From positions 4,158 through 68,157 of the forward strand of contig JBFXAN010000009.1 in assembly GCA_050184225.1 (NCBI GenBank): a DNA stretch of 64,000 bases, read 5' to 3'. The notes under the pieces are model-generated. The model saw only the letters and a list, made by a program, of their open reading frames with translations, had not been told where the DNA came from and ran no database searches. Positions 17,193-25,802 of the stretch are shown here, in pieces (the stretch's first letter is position 1; the number at the start of each line of letters is the position of its first letter). The position numbers and the translations under genes were made by a program. The DNA comes from JBFXAN01 sp050184225 (GTDB lineage: Bacteria; Chloroflexota; Dehalococcoidia; CAUJGQ01).

Positions 17193-19129
17193 CAGCACTC
17201 GAACTCTCACAGCCGATCGACCAGACCGCCGCTGCTGTCGGCCGGGTCGGCTGTCCACCGGGCCAGGAGGCGAACGTCGACGAGTTTCACTTCTGGGTGG
17301 CGCCGAACGCGCTGGTCGAACAGACCCAGATCGTGCGGGTCGACACGGTGATGGGCACGCAGCCGGTGACGATGTACGGCGTCGTCGAACAGGTCTATCG
17401 TCGCTCGCGGATCAGCACGATGCAGATGGAAGTCGCGGTTCACAACGCCGACCCGGTCCACGACGACCTGGAACTGGACCGCGATGGCGTCACCTACGCC
17501 AAAGCGCGCGTGATCAACACCGAGCCACAGATCCTGGCACCACCGGTCGAGGGCAGCATCGTCCGCACCTGCGTCGGTACCGAAGCGGAGAGGGCCTACG
17601 AGATGCACCTCTACGGCGAGGAGCGCGGCGTCTGCGTCGGCCTGATCCGCAACGGCGGCAACGCCACCGCCGGCCGCGCCTTCCTCGACCAGGACTTTCT
17701 CCTCGGCGCGCAGGCCGGACATCTCAACGTCAACGGCGCGGCCGGCTCAGGCACGAAGTCATCGTTCTTAACGATCGCCACCTACCAGACGGTGAACGCG
17801 CTCAAGGCGATGGCCAACCGTCGCGTCGGCTCCGGCGAACGCCCGCGCGTCAAGGCGATCATCTTCAATGTGAAGGGGTTCGACCTCTTCTGGTTGGACC
17901 GCTGGTCCAATCGCTTCACCGAGGATGACGCCCGCATCTGGCGTGAGATGGGCGTTGGCTCGCCCGATCTCTTCCGCTCGATCGCCTATTACGCGCCGGA
18001 GCGGGCGCAGCGCAGCGGCGATCCAATCGCGATCGAAACCGACCGACCCGGTGACGTGCGCCCCTATTCATGGTCACTGAAAGATGTGATCGACCTGGGT
18101 CTCTTCGAGTTGCTTTTCTCCAACGAGACGCGCGCCAACGAAAACATGGTCACACTGATCAACATGTTGCAGCACCGGCTTTCCGGTCCGAAGCGGCGAT
18201 CAGTCCGGGATCGGCTGGGTGTTGAAGCGAACGGACTCCACGAGGAGAGCGAGGCAGAACGCGCCCGCCGTCAATTGCTTGATGCGGCGGAGACGGTCTT
18301 TGACCCCGAGAACTCATTCGGTTCACGCACGTTTGGTGGACTGCTCAATGAGATCCAGAACCGCGCGGCGCCGGACCAGGAGGAACTGACCGATGATACC
18401 CTGCGGCAGATGAGCCGTTCCACGATCCAGGCACTCTGGCGACGGTTGCAACGAGTGCTGGGACCGAACTCCGGATTGCTCCGCCGCGACGACGAGGACG
18501 GGCGTCCACTCCTGTTGGTGACAGGCGACGAAGATGTCTCCGTGATCGACATCCAATCGATCGGAGATGCGCATCTCCAGCGATTCGTGATCGCGTCGGT
18601 CCTCCAGCAACTGATCCAGTGGCGTACGGGCCGGCTCGGCGGCAAGCACGAGTACTTTCTCGTCGTGATCGACGAGCTGAACCGATATGCGCCGCGCGGC
18701 GCATCGGACGCGATCACCGAACGATTCGAGTACGTCGCCAGCCAGATGCGCTCACGCGGCATCATCCTCTTCGGCGCTCAACAACAAGGTTCGCGCGTTT
18801 CCGAAGTGGTGATCGAGAACAGCCAAACACGGGTGCTCGGCCGATCCGGCGGACAGGAACTCGCCGACTCGATCTGGCGTGGCTTCTCCGAAGGCGACCG
18901 TAAGCTCGCTCTCCGCTTGACCGCCGGCGATAAGGTGATCGCGGCACCAAATTTCCGCGAGGCGCTGCACGTCCGCGTTCCGCGGCCACCGTGGGCGATG
19001 CGCCCGGAGGAGCAACAGGCAGAACCACAACCGTTCCTTGGCGATGCGCGACCCTCCGAAGGTGCCGGCCTGAAGCGTGCCCGCACCTCCGAGAACGGAA
19101 TTGAATTGCAATCGATGCTGGACGTGTAG
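17189..19129 (+). CDS. herA: HerA-like DNA-translocating ATPase (DUF87 type)
   Basis: 646-aa ATPase. An N-terminal barrel-like HAS domain (NALVEQTQIVRVDTVMG and following strands) precedes a RecA/FtsK-type core. The P-loop is NVNGAAGSGTKSSFL, with one extra residue between the expected Gly and Lys. Walker B is YFLVVIDELNRYAPRG. A sensor-like SQMRSRGIILFGAQQQGSRV and a terminal RPPWAMRPEE resemble HerA, whose C-terminal tail closes over the hexamer. HerA pumps DNA and activates NurA. The start codon overlaps the nurA stop. A 154-bp palindromic element begins five bases after the stop. Confidence 0.75.
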   Translation: MTALELSQPIDQTAAAVGRVGCPPGQEANVDEFHFWVAPNALVEQTQIVRVDTVMGTQPVTMYGVVEQVYRRSRISTMQMEVAVHNADPVHDDLELDRDGVTYAKARVINTEPQILAPPVEGSIVRTCVGTEAERAYEMHLYGEERGVCVGLIRNGGNATAGRAFLDQDFLLGAQAGHLNVNGAAGSGTKSSFLTIATYQTVNALKAMANRRVGSGERPRVKAIIFNVKGFDLFWLDRWSNRFTEDDARIWREMGVGSPDLFRSIAYYAPERAQRSGDPIAIETDRPGDVRPYSWSLKDVIDLGLFELLFSNETRANENMVTLINMLQHRLSGPKRRSVRDRLGVEANGLHEESEAERARRQLLDAAETVFDPENSFGSRTFGGLLNEIQNRAAPDQEELTDDTLRQMSRSTIQALWRRLQRVLGPNSGLLRRDDEDGRPLLLVTGDEDVSVIDIQSIGDAHLQRFVIASVLQQLIQWRTGRLGGKHEYFLVVIDELNRYAPRGASDAITERFEYVASQMRSRGIILFGAQQQGSRVSEVVIENSQTRVLGRSGGQELADSIWRGFSEGDRKLALRLTAGDKVIAAPNFREALHVRVPRPPWAMRPEEQQAEPQPFLGDARPSEGAGLKRARTSENGIELQSMLDV

Positions 19130-19134
19130 GGGAA

Positions 19135-19288
19135 CCTAACCCCCCGGCCCCCTTCCCTCGCAGGGAAGGGGGAGCCTCACGCAACCGAGGCTACCAGTAC
19201 TTCGTCTGAGAACACCGACGACCCTCGTTCAACCACGGTAAACCAGGACTCCCCCTTCCCTGCGAGGGAAGGGGGCCGGGGGGTTAGG
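19135..19288. repeat. 154-bp palindromic element family B, copy 2
   Basis: Perfect 38-bp terminal inverted repeats (19135-19172 and 19251-19288) identical to those of copy 1, with a 78-base centre that aligns without gaps but only partly matches (shared TCGTCTGA, CTCG, TCAACC and CAGGACT words). It begins five bases after the herA stop and ends directly against the CoA-transferase coding frame. Total length equals copy 1 exactly. It is non-coding. Confidence 0.85.
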
Positions 19289-19291
19289 TCA

Positions 19292-20533
19292 CTCGCCGGC
19301 GTCCGTATACTCGACCTCTCCCGCGTCTGGGCCGGTCCGCTCGCGACGCGGATCCTCGCCGATCTCGGCGCCGACGTGATCCGCGTCGAAGCGATCGGCG
19401 GCCACGGCGCCCGCGTCGTCCCCGATGCCGTCATCCAACGCTCGCGCCGCTACCCAAACAACCAGGCCGGCGACCGCCCCTGGAACCGCGAGGGCATGTA
19501 CAACAAGTTCAATCGCAACAAGCGCGCCATCACGCTCCAGCTGAACACTCCCCAGGGCAAGTCCGCCTTCGAGCAGTTGGTCATGAAGTCCGATATCGTC
19601 ATCGAGAACTACAGCCCCCGCGTCATGCCCCAGCTCGGCCTCGGCTACGACCGCCTGCGCGCGCTCAATCCCGGCATCATCTATATCGGCATGCCCGGCT
19701 ACGGTTGGTCCGGCCCCGCCCGCGACTGGGTCGCCTACGGCACCACGCTCGAACCCGGCGCCGGCCTCTCCAGCCTGATGGGCTACCCCGACTCCGGCCC
19801 CTACAAGTCCGGCGTCGCCTGGGCCGACCCGGTCGCCGGCCTCAACGCGGCGGCCGCCCTGCTCGTCGCCCTCTGGGACCGTCGCGCCGATCCCGCCGGA
19901 CAGGGACAGGCGATCGAGCTGGCCCAGCTCGAAGGAATGATCAGCTTCGCCGGCGAAGAGATCCTGGCGGCACAGGCACGCGGCCACAACCGCCCCCGTC
20001 TCGGCAATCGCCACCCGTTCGATGCGCCCCAGGGCTGCTACCCCTGCCGCGGTGACGACCGCTGGATCGCGATCAGCATCACCGACGATGCCGCATGGAT
20101 CGCCCTCTGCGCCGAGGCCGGCTTCGACGCCGCCTGCGCCGCCCTCCCCCTGGACCAACGCATCGGCGCACACGACACCCTCGACGCGATGATCGCCGCC
20201 TGGACGATCGAACACGACCAAATCGACCTGATGCACCGCCTCCAATCGCGCGGCATCGCCGCCTGCGCCGTGCTCGACGCCAAAGGGTTGGTCGAAGACC
20301 CCCACCTCGCCGCCCGCGGCTTCTTCGTCACCATTACCCACCCCGACGCCGGCACATACCCCTTCCCCGGACAGCCGATTCATCTGAGCGAAACGCCCGC
20401 CACCATTCGCCGCCCTGCCCCCGGACTGGGCCAGCACAACCGCGAAGTGCTCGGCGGTATCCTCGGCATGACCGACGCCGAGCTCGACGAACTGCACGCC
20501 GCCGGTATCATCGCGAACGAGCCGCCGGCATAG
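19292..20533 (+). CDS. CaiB/BaiF family III CoA-transferase lacking a visible start codon
   Basis: 413 codons of clear family III CoA-transferase. The N-terminal Rossmann piece LAGVRILDLSRVWAGPLATR leads into ILADLGADVIRVE. The core has NKRAITLQLN, VIENYSPRVMPQLGLGYD and TTLEPGAGLSSLMGYPDSGP. The C-terminal half has GNRHPFDAPQGCYPC and LGQHNREVLGGILG. These enzymes move CoA between carboxylic acids. The homologous frame is open leftwards through the palindromic element but has no ATG, GTG or TTG before the internal GTG at 19376, which would remove the conserved N-terminus. The start was probably replaced when the element arrived, so expression may be impaired. It is followed 14 bases later by the carboxyltransferase gene. 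Confidence 0.75.
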   Translation, partial: LAGVRILDLSRVWAGPLATRILADLGADVIRVEAIGGHGARVVPDAVIQRSRRYPNNQAGDRPWNREGMYNKFNRNKRAITLQLNTPQGKSAFEQLVMKSDIVIENYSPRVMPQLGLGYDRLRALNPGIIYIGMPGYGWSGPARDWVAYGTTLEPGAGLSSLMGYPDSGPYKSGVAWADPVAGLNAAAALLVALWDRRADPAGQGQAIELAQLEGMISFAGEEILAAQARGHNRPRLGNRHPFDAPQGCYPCRGDDRWIAISITDDAAWIALCAEAGFDAACAALPLDQRIGAHDTLDAMIAAWTIEHDQIDLMHRLQSRGIAACAVLDAKGLVEDPHLAARGFFVTITHPDAGTYPFPGQPIHLSETPATIRRPAPGLGQHNREVLGGILGMTDAELDELHAAGIIANEPPA

Positions 20534-20547
20534 CAAAGAGGAATGAC

Positions 20548-22122
20548 ATGGGAGACACCACCGCCGACGGCTGGCTGCCGGAGATCGAAGAACTGCAACG
20601 TCGCCTCGAACTAGCCCGCGCCATGGGCGGCCCCGACCGCATCGCCCGCCAGCATGAGCAGGGCAAGCTCACCGTCCGCGAGCGCATCGACCGCCTCGCC
20701 GACCCCGGTTCCTTTCGCCCGTTCATGGAGCTATCCGGTCAGGGCGTCTACGCCGGCGACGGCTCCCTTGTCGACTTCCGCCCCAAGGCATCGGTCGAGG
20801 GCGTCTGCAAACTCGACGGCCGCAAGGTGATCCTCTCCGGCGGTGACTTCACCTCGCGCGGCGGCTCCGGTGGCGGCTCCGGTGGCGGGCTGGGCATGGA
20901 ACTCTCGGCAAACCGCCGCGCGCTCGAATGGCGGCTGCCCTTCATCCGTCTGCTCGACGCCGCCGGCGGCAGCGTCCGCTCGTTCGAAGAGTACGGCCGC
21001 ACCTATCTGCCTGACGGCAACACCATGTCTGCCTGGGATGTGAAGCTGCTTCGCGCCGTGCCGGTCGTCTCCGCCGTGCTCGGTTCAGTCGCCGGACTCC
21101 CCGCCGTCAACGCCTGCATGGCTCACTTCAACGTCATGGTGCGCGGTACCGCCCAGCTCTTCCCCGGTGGCCCGCCCGTCGTCAAGGCCGCCCTCGGCTA
21201 CGACATAACGAAAGAAGAGCTTGGCGGCGCCCAGATCCACGGCTCCGTCAGCGGCGTCGTCGACAACGTCGTCGAAACTGAAGACGAGGCGTTCGACACG
21301 ATCCGCCGCTTCCTCAGCTACCTGCCGCCCAGCGTCTGGGAGATGGCGCCCCGCTGTCAGTCCGCCGACGATCCCGAACGCCGCGACGAGCGCCTGCTCT
21401 CGATCGTTCCCCGCAACCGCCGCCGCACCTACAACGCCTACAAGGTGATCGAGAGCGTCGTCGATCGCGGCTCCTTCTTCGAGATCGCGCCCGACTACGG
21501 CCGCCCCCGGATCACCGGACTCGCCCGCCTCAACGGCTACCCGGTGGGCATCATGGCCAACAACGCCATGTTCGGCGGCTCGACCGATGTCGCCGGCGGC
21601 GACAAGGTGATCCGCCTGATCCAGCTCTGCGACACCTTCCATCTCCCCCTCGTCTCGCTCGCCGACGAGCCCGGCTTCACCGTCGGCCTGGAGCAGGAGA
21701 AGCGCGGCATCGAGCGCGCCGGAGCCCGCCTCGTCATCACTACCAACGACAGCCAGATGCCCTGGATCACCGTCGTCATGAAGCAGCTCTACGGCGTCGC
21801 CGGCCAGTGCCAGCACCGGCCGAGCGGCATGTTCCGTCGCTACGCCTGGCCCTCGGCCGAATGGGGCTCGATGCATATCGTCGGCGGCGCCGCCGCCGCG
21901 TACCGGCGCGAGATCGAATCGGCCCCCGACCCAGAGGCCAAACGTCTGGAGATCGAAGCCCGCCTCCAGGCGATCGCTTCCCCCTTCCGCACCGCCGAGG
22001 CGACCGGTCAGGACATCATCGACCCGCGCGACACCCGCCCCCTCCTCTGTGAATTCGTCGAAGAGGCACAAGCCATCCTCAAGACCCAGCTCGGCCCCAC
22101 CGCCGTCCCCTACCGCCCGTAA
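20548..22122 (+). CDS. acyl-CoA carboxylase carboxyltransferase subunit
   Basis: 524-aa carboxyltransferase of the propionyl/methylcrotonyl-CoA carboxylase beta type. The N-terminal half has REHEQGKLT-like RQHEQGKLTVRERIDRLADP, GGDFTSRGGSGGG, and the acyl-CoA oxyanion region VPVVSAVLGSVAGLPAVNAC with FPGGPPVVKAALG. The C-terminal half has VVDRGSFFEIAPDYGR, PVGIMANNAMFGGSTD and KVIRLIQLCDTFHLPLVSL. It transfers carboxyl from biotin to an acyl-CoA. No biotin carboxylase or biotin carrier gene is nearby, so partners must be elsewhere, or it works as a decarboxylase subunit. It is probably co-transcribed with the CoA-transferase. Confidence 0.85.
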   Translation: MGDTTADGWLPEIEELQRRLELARAMGGPDRIARQHEQGKLTVRERIDRLADPGSFRPFMELSGQGVYAGDGSLVDFRPKASVEGVCKLDGRKVILSGGDFTSRGGSGGGSGGGLGMELSANRRALEWRLPFIRLLDAAGGSVRSFEEYGRTYLPDGNTMSAWDVKLLRAVPVVSAVLGSVAGLPAVNACMAHFNVMVRGTAQLFPGGPPVVKAALGYDITKEELGGAQIHGSVSGVVDNVVETEDEAFDTIRRFLSYLPPSVWEMAPRCQSADDPERRDERLLSIVPRNRRRTYNAYKVIESVVDRGSFFEIAPDYGRPRITGLARLNGYPVGIMANNAMFGGSTDVAGGDKVIRLIQLCDTFHLPLVSLADEPGFTVGLEQEKRGIERAGARLVITTNDSQMPWITVVMKQLYGVAGQCQHRPSGMFRRYAWPSAEWGSMHIVGGAAAAYRREIESAPDPEAKRLEIEARLQAIASPFRTAEATGQDIIDPRDTRPLLCEFVEEAQAILKTQLGPTAVPYRP

Positions 22123-22142
22123 CCGATTCGCCCAAGCCATTC

Positions 22143-22187
22143 ACCACCAAGGCGCCAAGGTAGACGTTGACCTGGCGTTTTGGTGGT
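22143..22187. repeat. dispersed imperfect palindrome family E between convergent genes
   Basis: ACCACCAAGGCGCCAAGG at 22143-22160 is matched in inverted form by CCTGGCGTTTTGGTGGT ending at 22187. It fills most of the gap between the carboxyltransferase stop and the histidine kinase stop. It probably acts as a bidirectional terminator-like stem and belongs to the dispersed palindromes of this genome. Confidence 0.5.
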
Positions 22188-22199
22188 TCACCAACGACC

Positions 22200-24374
22200 T
22201 CAGTCTGACGCGGCGCCCACGTCCTGGTGGCTCGCCTCGGCAAAACCATCGACGTGGACCGGTGCTGTGAGCGTGATCGCGGCGCCGGCGCCCGGCGCGC
22301 TCGTGATCTCGATCGCAATCCCGGCCGTCGCCGCCCGCTCGCGCATCGAGCGCAGGCCCATGCCACCCCGGCGTCCGTCGGACGACACTTCCGCCGGAAC
22401 AGCCGGATCAAAGCCGCGGCCGTTGTCGGTCACCGTCACGCGGAACACGCCACCGCGCTCGGCCAGCGTGACGGTCGCCTCAGTCGCCTCGGCATGTTTC
22501 GTGATGTTGGCGAGCGCCTCCTGCACGATTCGGTAGATCGCTGTCTCGGCCTCAGGCGCCAATCGCGCATCAGTCTCTGCCCGAAAAGCGATCGTCAGCC
22601 CGGAGCGCGTCTGATAGGAAGCGGCCAGCTTCTCCAACGCGCCGGACAACCCCTCCTCGTCGAGTGCGACCGGCCGCAGCGTGACCAGCAACGCCCGCAT
22701 CTCGGCGAGCGCCTCCTTCGCCACCTGCCCGACCCGCGCCAGCGTCTTGCCCAACGCCGGCACGCCCCGCTCGTACTGGGCCTGGGCGGCGCCGGTCAGC
22801 ATGCCCAGGCTGAAGATCGACTGCGTCACCGAGTCGTGCAGGTCACGCGCCAACCGCGCGCGTTCTTCGAGTACCGCCGTCTCTCGATCGCGCAGCACCA
22901 GCCGGGCGTGCTCGATCGTCAGCGCCGCCTGGTCGGCCAGCGCCTGGACAAGCGCGACATCCTCGGACGAGAAGCGGCGCGGGGCCGGATCGCCGACCCA
23001 CAACACCCCGATCGGTCTGCCGGCGACCAGCATCGGGGCTGCAATGGTGGCGCGCAGCATCGCGGCTGCCTCGCTCGGCCCCCCCTCAGCATCCCCGACG
23101 GCGATCGCCCGTCGCTCGATCAACGCCCGCCGGATCGCAGCATCGACCTCGCCCGCCGGACCACTGCTCCATCCGATCACCTCTCCGGCGGTGCGTGGCG
23201 GCAGCGGACCATGCGCGGCAGTCGAGCGCAGATGATGGCCACCATCCTCGATCAGGCACACCTCGGCGACCTGCGTCCCGCTCAGATGAGCGGCCGCATC
23301 AACCACGACCCGCAGGACAGCATCGGAATCGGGTATGCCCAGCAGTTGCTCTGTGATCCGTGACAGCGCCGTCACCCGCTCGAGCCGGCGATCAGCGTCC
23401 TCCCGCGCCGCCCGCTCCTGCTCCGTCAGGCGTGCGTTGCGCAGGGCGACAGCGATCTGGTCGGCAAACGCCTGCGCCAGCCGCACCTCGTCCTCGCTGT
23501 ACAGGCGCTCGCGCCGGTGGTAGAGCGTCAGCCAGCCGGCCACCTGTCCGCCCGGCTCGCGCAGCGGCAGCCGCAGCCCGCTGACCAGCCCCTCCCGCCG
23601 CAGCGTCGCGGCGAAGTCCGGATCGGCGGTGCGGACCACCTCGGCGAAGTCCCGCACGAAGGCGGGTTGCCCCGTCAGCGCCGCCTCCGTGCCTGCCGCG
23701 ACATGACGCCGGTGCTCCGCCGCCAGCCGCTGGTGAAATTCGTCCGAGAGTCCGCGGGTGGCCTTCAGACGCGGCATCTGCGACTCGTCAAACAGCCAGA
23801 CAGCGCAACCGTCCGCACCCAGCACCGCCATCGCGTGATCGACGATCCGCCGCAGCAGACTGTCCGTGTCCCGTACCGAAGCGATCTCGGCGGCAACCAC
23901 CTGGAGCGTGTGCGACTTCTCGACCAGGCGGGTGTACTCGTCGGCGTGCGACGTCGATTCCACATCGGCATTCGGGCGCTTGGACACATCGCGGATCACC
24001 GCGAGCGCGTACGGCGTCGCTTGGCCGTCGGGAAGGGAATAGGGACTCAGCGATAGCTCGATCGCGAACTCTTCGCCGGACCGGCGCAACGCGGTCAGAC
24101 TGACGACGCCCGCGCCGTCGGCGGTCGTGTCGCGAATAGCGGCAGCGAAGCGGGCCAACCCCATCCAGTGCAGTCCGCGGAGGTGCGCCGGCACCAGCGC
24201 ATCAACCGTCAGCGCCAGCGCCTCGGCAGCGGTATACCCAAACATCGCTTCAGCGGCAGCACTCCAGAGGACGATCCGATCGGCGTCAACATCTGCGACG
24301 ACCACGGCGTCATCCGGCCGCGAGGAGAGCGCGCCGAGACTGGCGTCGAGCGGCGCCCGATGATCGCGGTCCAT
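22200..24374 (-). CDS. PAS-GAF-GAF sensor histidine kinase (NarL/DegS type)
   Basis: 724-aa cytosolic sensor kinase without membrane spans. An N-terminal PAS domain (IVLWSAAAEAMFGYTAAEAL) is followed by two GAF domains (first around VRDTDSLLRRIVDHAMAVLG, second around SRITEQLLGIPDSDAVLRVV). A HisKA_3 dimerisation domain has phosphoacceptor His at about residue 513 in ARDLHDSVTQSIFSLGML. The HATPase domain has TVTDNGRGFDP and GGMGLRSMRERA. It should phosphorylate a LuxR/NarL-type response regulator; none is adjacent. AAGGGG lies upstream of the Met at 24374, preferred over 24482. A broken duplicate of its 5' region lies at 25575-25915. Confidence 0.9.
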   Translation of the reverse strand: MDRDHRAPLDASLGALSSRPDDAVVVADVDADRIVLWSAAAEAMFGYTAAEALALTVDALVPAHLRGLHWMGLARFAAAIRDTTADGAGVVSLTALRRSGEEFAIELSLSPYSLPDGQATPYALAVIRDVSKRPNADVESTSHADEYTRLVEKSHTLQVVAAEIASVRDTDSLLRRIVDHAMAVLGADGCAVWLFDESQMPRLKATRGLSDEFHQRLAAEHRRHVAAGTEAALTGQPAFVRDFAEVVRTADPDFAATLRREGLVSGLRLPLREPGGQVAGWLTLYHRRERLYSEDEVRLAQAFADQIAVALRNARLTEQERAAREDADRRLERVTALSRITEQLLGIPDSDAVLRVVVDAAAHLSGTQVAEVCLIEDGGHHLRSTAAHGPLPPRTAGEVIGWSSGPAGEVDAAIRRALIERRAIAVGDAEGGPSEAAAMLRATIAAPMLVAGRPIGVLWVGDPAPRRFSSEDVALVQALADQAALTIEHARLVLRDRETAVLEERARLARDLHDSVTQSIFSLGMLTGAAQAQYERGVPALGKTLARVGQVAKEALAEMRALLVTLRPVALDEEGLSGALEKLAASYQTRSGLTIAFRAETDARLAPEAETAIYRIVQEALANITKHAEATEATVTLAERGGVFRVTVTDNGRGFDPAVPAEVSSDGRRGGMGLRSMRERAATAGIAIEITSAPGAGAAITLTAPVHVDGFAEASHQDVGAASD

Positions 24375-24527
24375 GCCGGCCGGCCCCTTCCCACGTTCGG
24401 CGTGTACGTGCGGCGCGCCCACCAACCCGAGCAACGCACCACCTGCTCTGCCATCGCCGCGTCGGCGAGGATCACAGGACACTGCGGCGCAGGAATATTA
24501 CTCACACCAGCATAGTCCGCGCCACAC

Positions 24528-24675
24528 ACCCGTGCCACCGCCGTTGGGACGTAGCCCGGCACGGACAAAAGTCAGCCGCTATCGACCCGCATCCGATTCA
24601 AATCCAGGGACGCGAACCCATTCAGGAGACGCCCGGCGACTCAGTGATTTGGGACAGACGTGGGATGGGCAAGAT
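24528..24675 (-). promoter_or_regulatory. upstream region of the histidine kinase, duplicated at 25768-25915
   Basis: This stretch lies upstream of the kinase gene, read on the minus strand. It aligns over about 145 bases with 25768-25915, which sits in the same position relative to a broken kinase fragment. Shared words include GGGACGT, AAAAGTCAGCCG, GGAGACGC, GACTCA/GAGTCA and TGGGA. It probably holds the kinase promoter and leader. No clear -10/-35 pair is claimed. Apart from this, 24375-24838 contains no gene. Confidence 0.4.
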
Positions 24676-24838
24676 TGCTGATGATGCTCTGACAATGCTC
24701 ACCAAGTGGACAACATCGCCGACCATCGCTGGGTAGTCCGGACGCATGCATGAGTGCGTTGCTGTGACCCAGGCCACACGCGCTCAAGCGCGTGGCTCCG
24801 TGGTACACTCACCGTGCAGTCCTGCACGGAGGTGTGCC

Positions 24839-25024
24839 ATGCCGGAGAATGTTCGCTACCACGGCCCGCCGCGCGATCCGGCCGCCGTGATCCACGCCGC
24901 GCTCACCGACCCGGAGTTCGTGCGGCAGATCCTTTCGTCCTACGAAGCGCAACTGCAGGGTGAGCTGGGCACACCTCTCAAAGAGATCCAGTCGCAGGAA
25001 CGCCGGGGCGCCCGGTCCGCCTAA
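24839..25024 (+). CDS. small protein, possible antitoxin of a two-gene module
   Basis: 61-aa protein starting MPENVRYHGPPRDPAAVIHA, with a GGAGGTG ribosome binding site just before the ATG. The middle (LTDPEFVRQILSSYEAQLQG) looks helical and the tail is charged. The following gene begins two bases after its stop and encodes an 85-aa protein with RelE/ParE-like features, so this may be the antitoxin. It has no obvious DNA-binding motif. The assignment rests on layout and size, not on a recognised family. Confidence 0.5.
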   Translation: MPENVRYHGPPRDPAAVIHAALTDPEFVRQILSSYEAQLQGELGTPLKEIQSQERRGARSA

Positions 25025-25025
25025 C

Positions 25026-25283
25026 ATGCGCGAGGCGATCCTCAGCCCCGCCGCCCGCGCCTATCGCGACGAGATGAGCGACCTCGAACGCACAGCCATC
25101 GATCGGCGCATCGCGCACCTCGAATACCACCCCGCACCGGATCACGTGACCACCTTCGCCGTACCTGGCGTGACTGGCTTCCTCATCTACGACGATGGGG
25201 AGTGGCGCATGTCGTACGCTATCCTCAATGAGGCAACGATCCTCATCCGATCGGTTGCCCACATCCTCGATCTCCCAAGCTAA
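25026..25283 (+). CDS. small protein resembling RelE/ParE-type toxins
   Basis: 85-aa protein. A helical N-terminal half (SPAARAYRDEMSDLERTAID, then RRIAHLEYHP) is followed by a beta-rich half (GFLIYDDGEWRMSYAILNEA, then TILIRSVAHILDL). That order (helices, then a curved sheet containing an R-x-x-Y strand and a final strand) is typical of RelE/ParE toxins. Catalytic residues cannot be fixed because the family is so diverse. It starts two bases after the preceding small gene, as expected for a toxin-antitoxin operon. Confidence 0.5.
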   Translation: MREAILSPAARAYRDEMSDLERTAIDRRIAHLEYHPAPDHVTTFAVPGVTGFLIYDDGEWRMSYAILNEATILIRSVAHILDLPS

Positions 25284-25574
25284 CCATCTGCCATCGCGCC
25301 GCTCCACGTGCCGTCCGCCGGTTGACCGTGCGGCACCCGTTCGATCACGCTGACCATGCCCACCGCACGGCGAGGGCATCCACCTCTTCCACTGATCTCG
25401 AAACTGTATGAGGGCCGGGCCGGAGATCGAACGCTGAGGGTTTGGGTCGAGCCTAATAGTAATCCTGTGTACGTACTGTCCGGTCTACGCGTAATCGCTC
25501 CAACGGCTAAAGATGTAGAGAAACGGCAATTGGCTCCGATCGTGACGCTGACCCAAGACCATATCTGGGCTTCT

Positions 25575-25802
25575 TCACGCAATTCTGATTTTGGTAGCAA
25601 CGAGGGCCTTCAGGCGCGGGAACCACGTCTCGTCGAACATCCAGATGGCACACCCATCCGCCCCGAGCACCGCCATCGCATGATCGACGATGCGCCGCAG
25701 CAGGCTGTCAGTATCGCGCACCGAGGCGATCGCGGCGGCAACCACATAGCTCGCGTCATGCACGCCCGCCACCGGCGCTGGGACGTGGCTCGATGCGGGC
25801 AA
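25575..25802 (-). pseudogene. fragment of a duplicated PAS-GAF histidine kinase gene
   Basis: The translated fragment contains IASVRDTDSLLRRIVDHAMA followed by VLGADGCAIWMFDE, almost the same as the first GAF domain of the intact kinase at 22200-24374. It is joined directly to a copy of the intact gene's upstream sequence (25768-25915), so the PAS domain has been deleted. It also stops soon after the start of the GAF domain. The rest of 25284-25956 shows no convincing gene. Confidence 0.7.
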
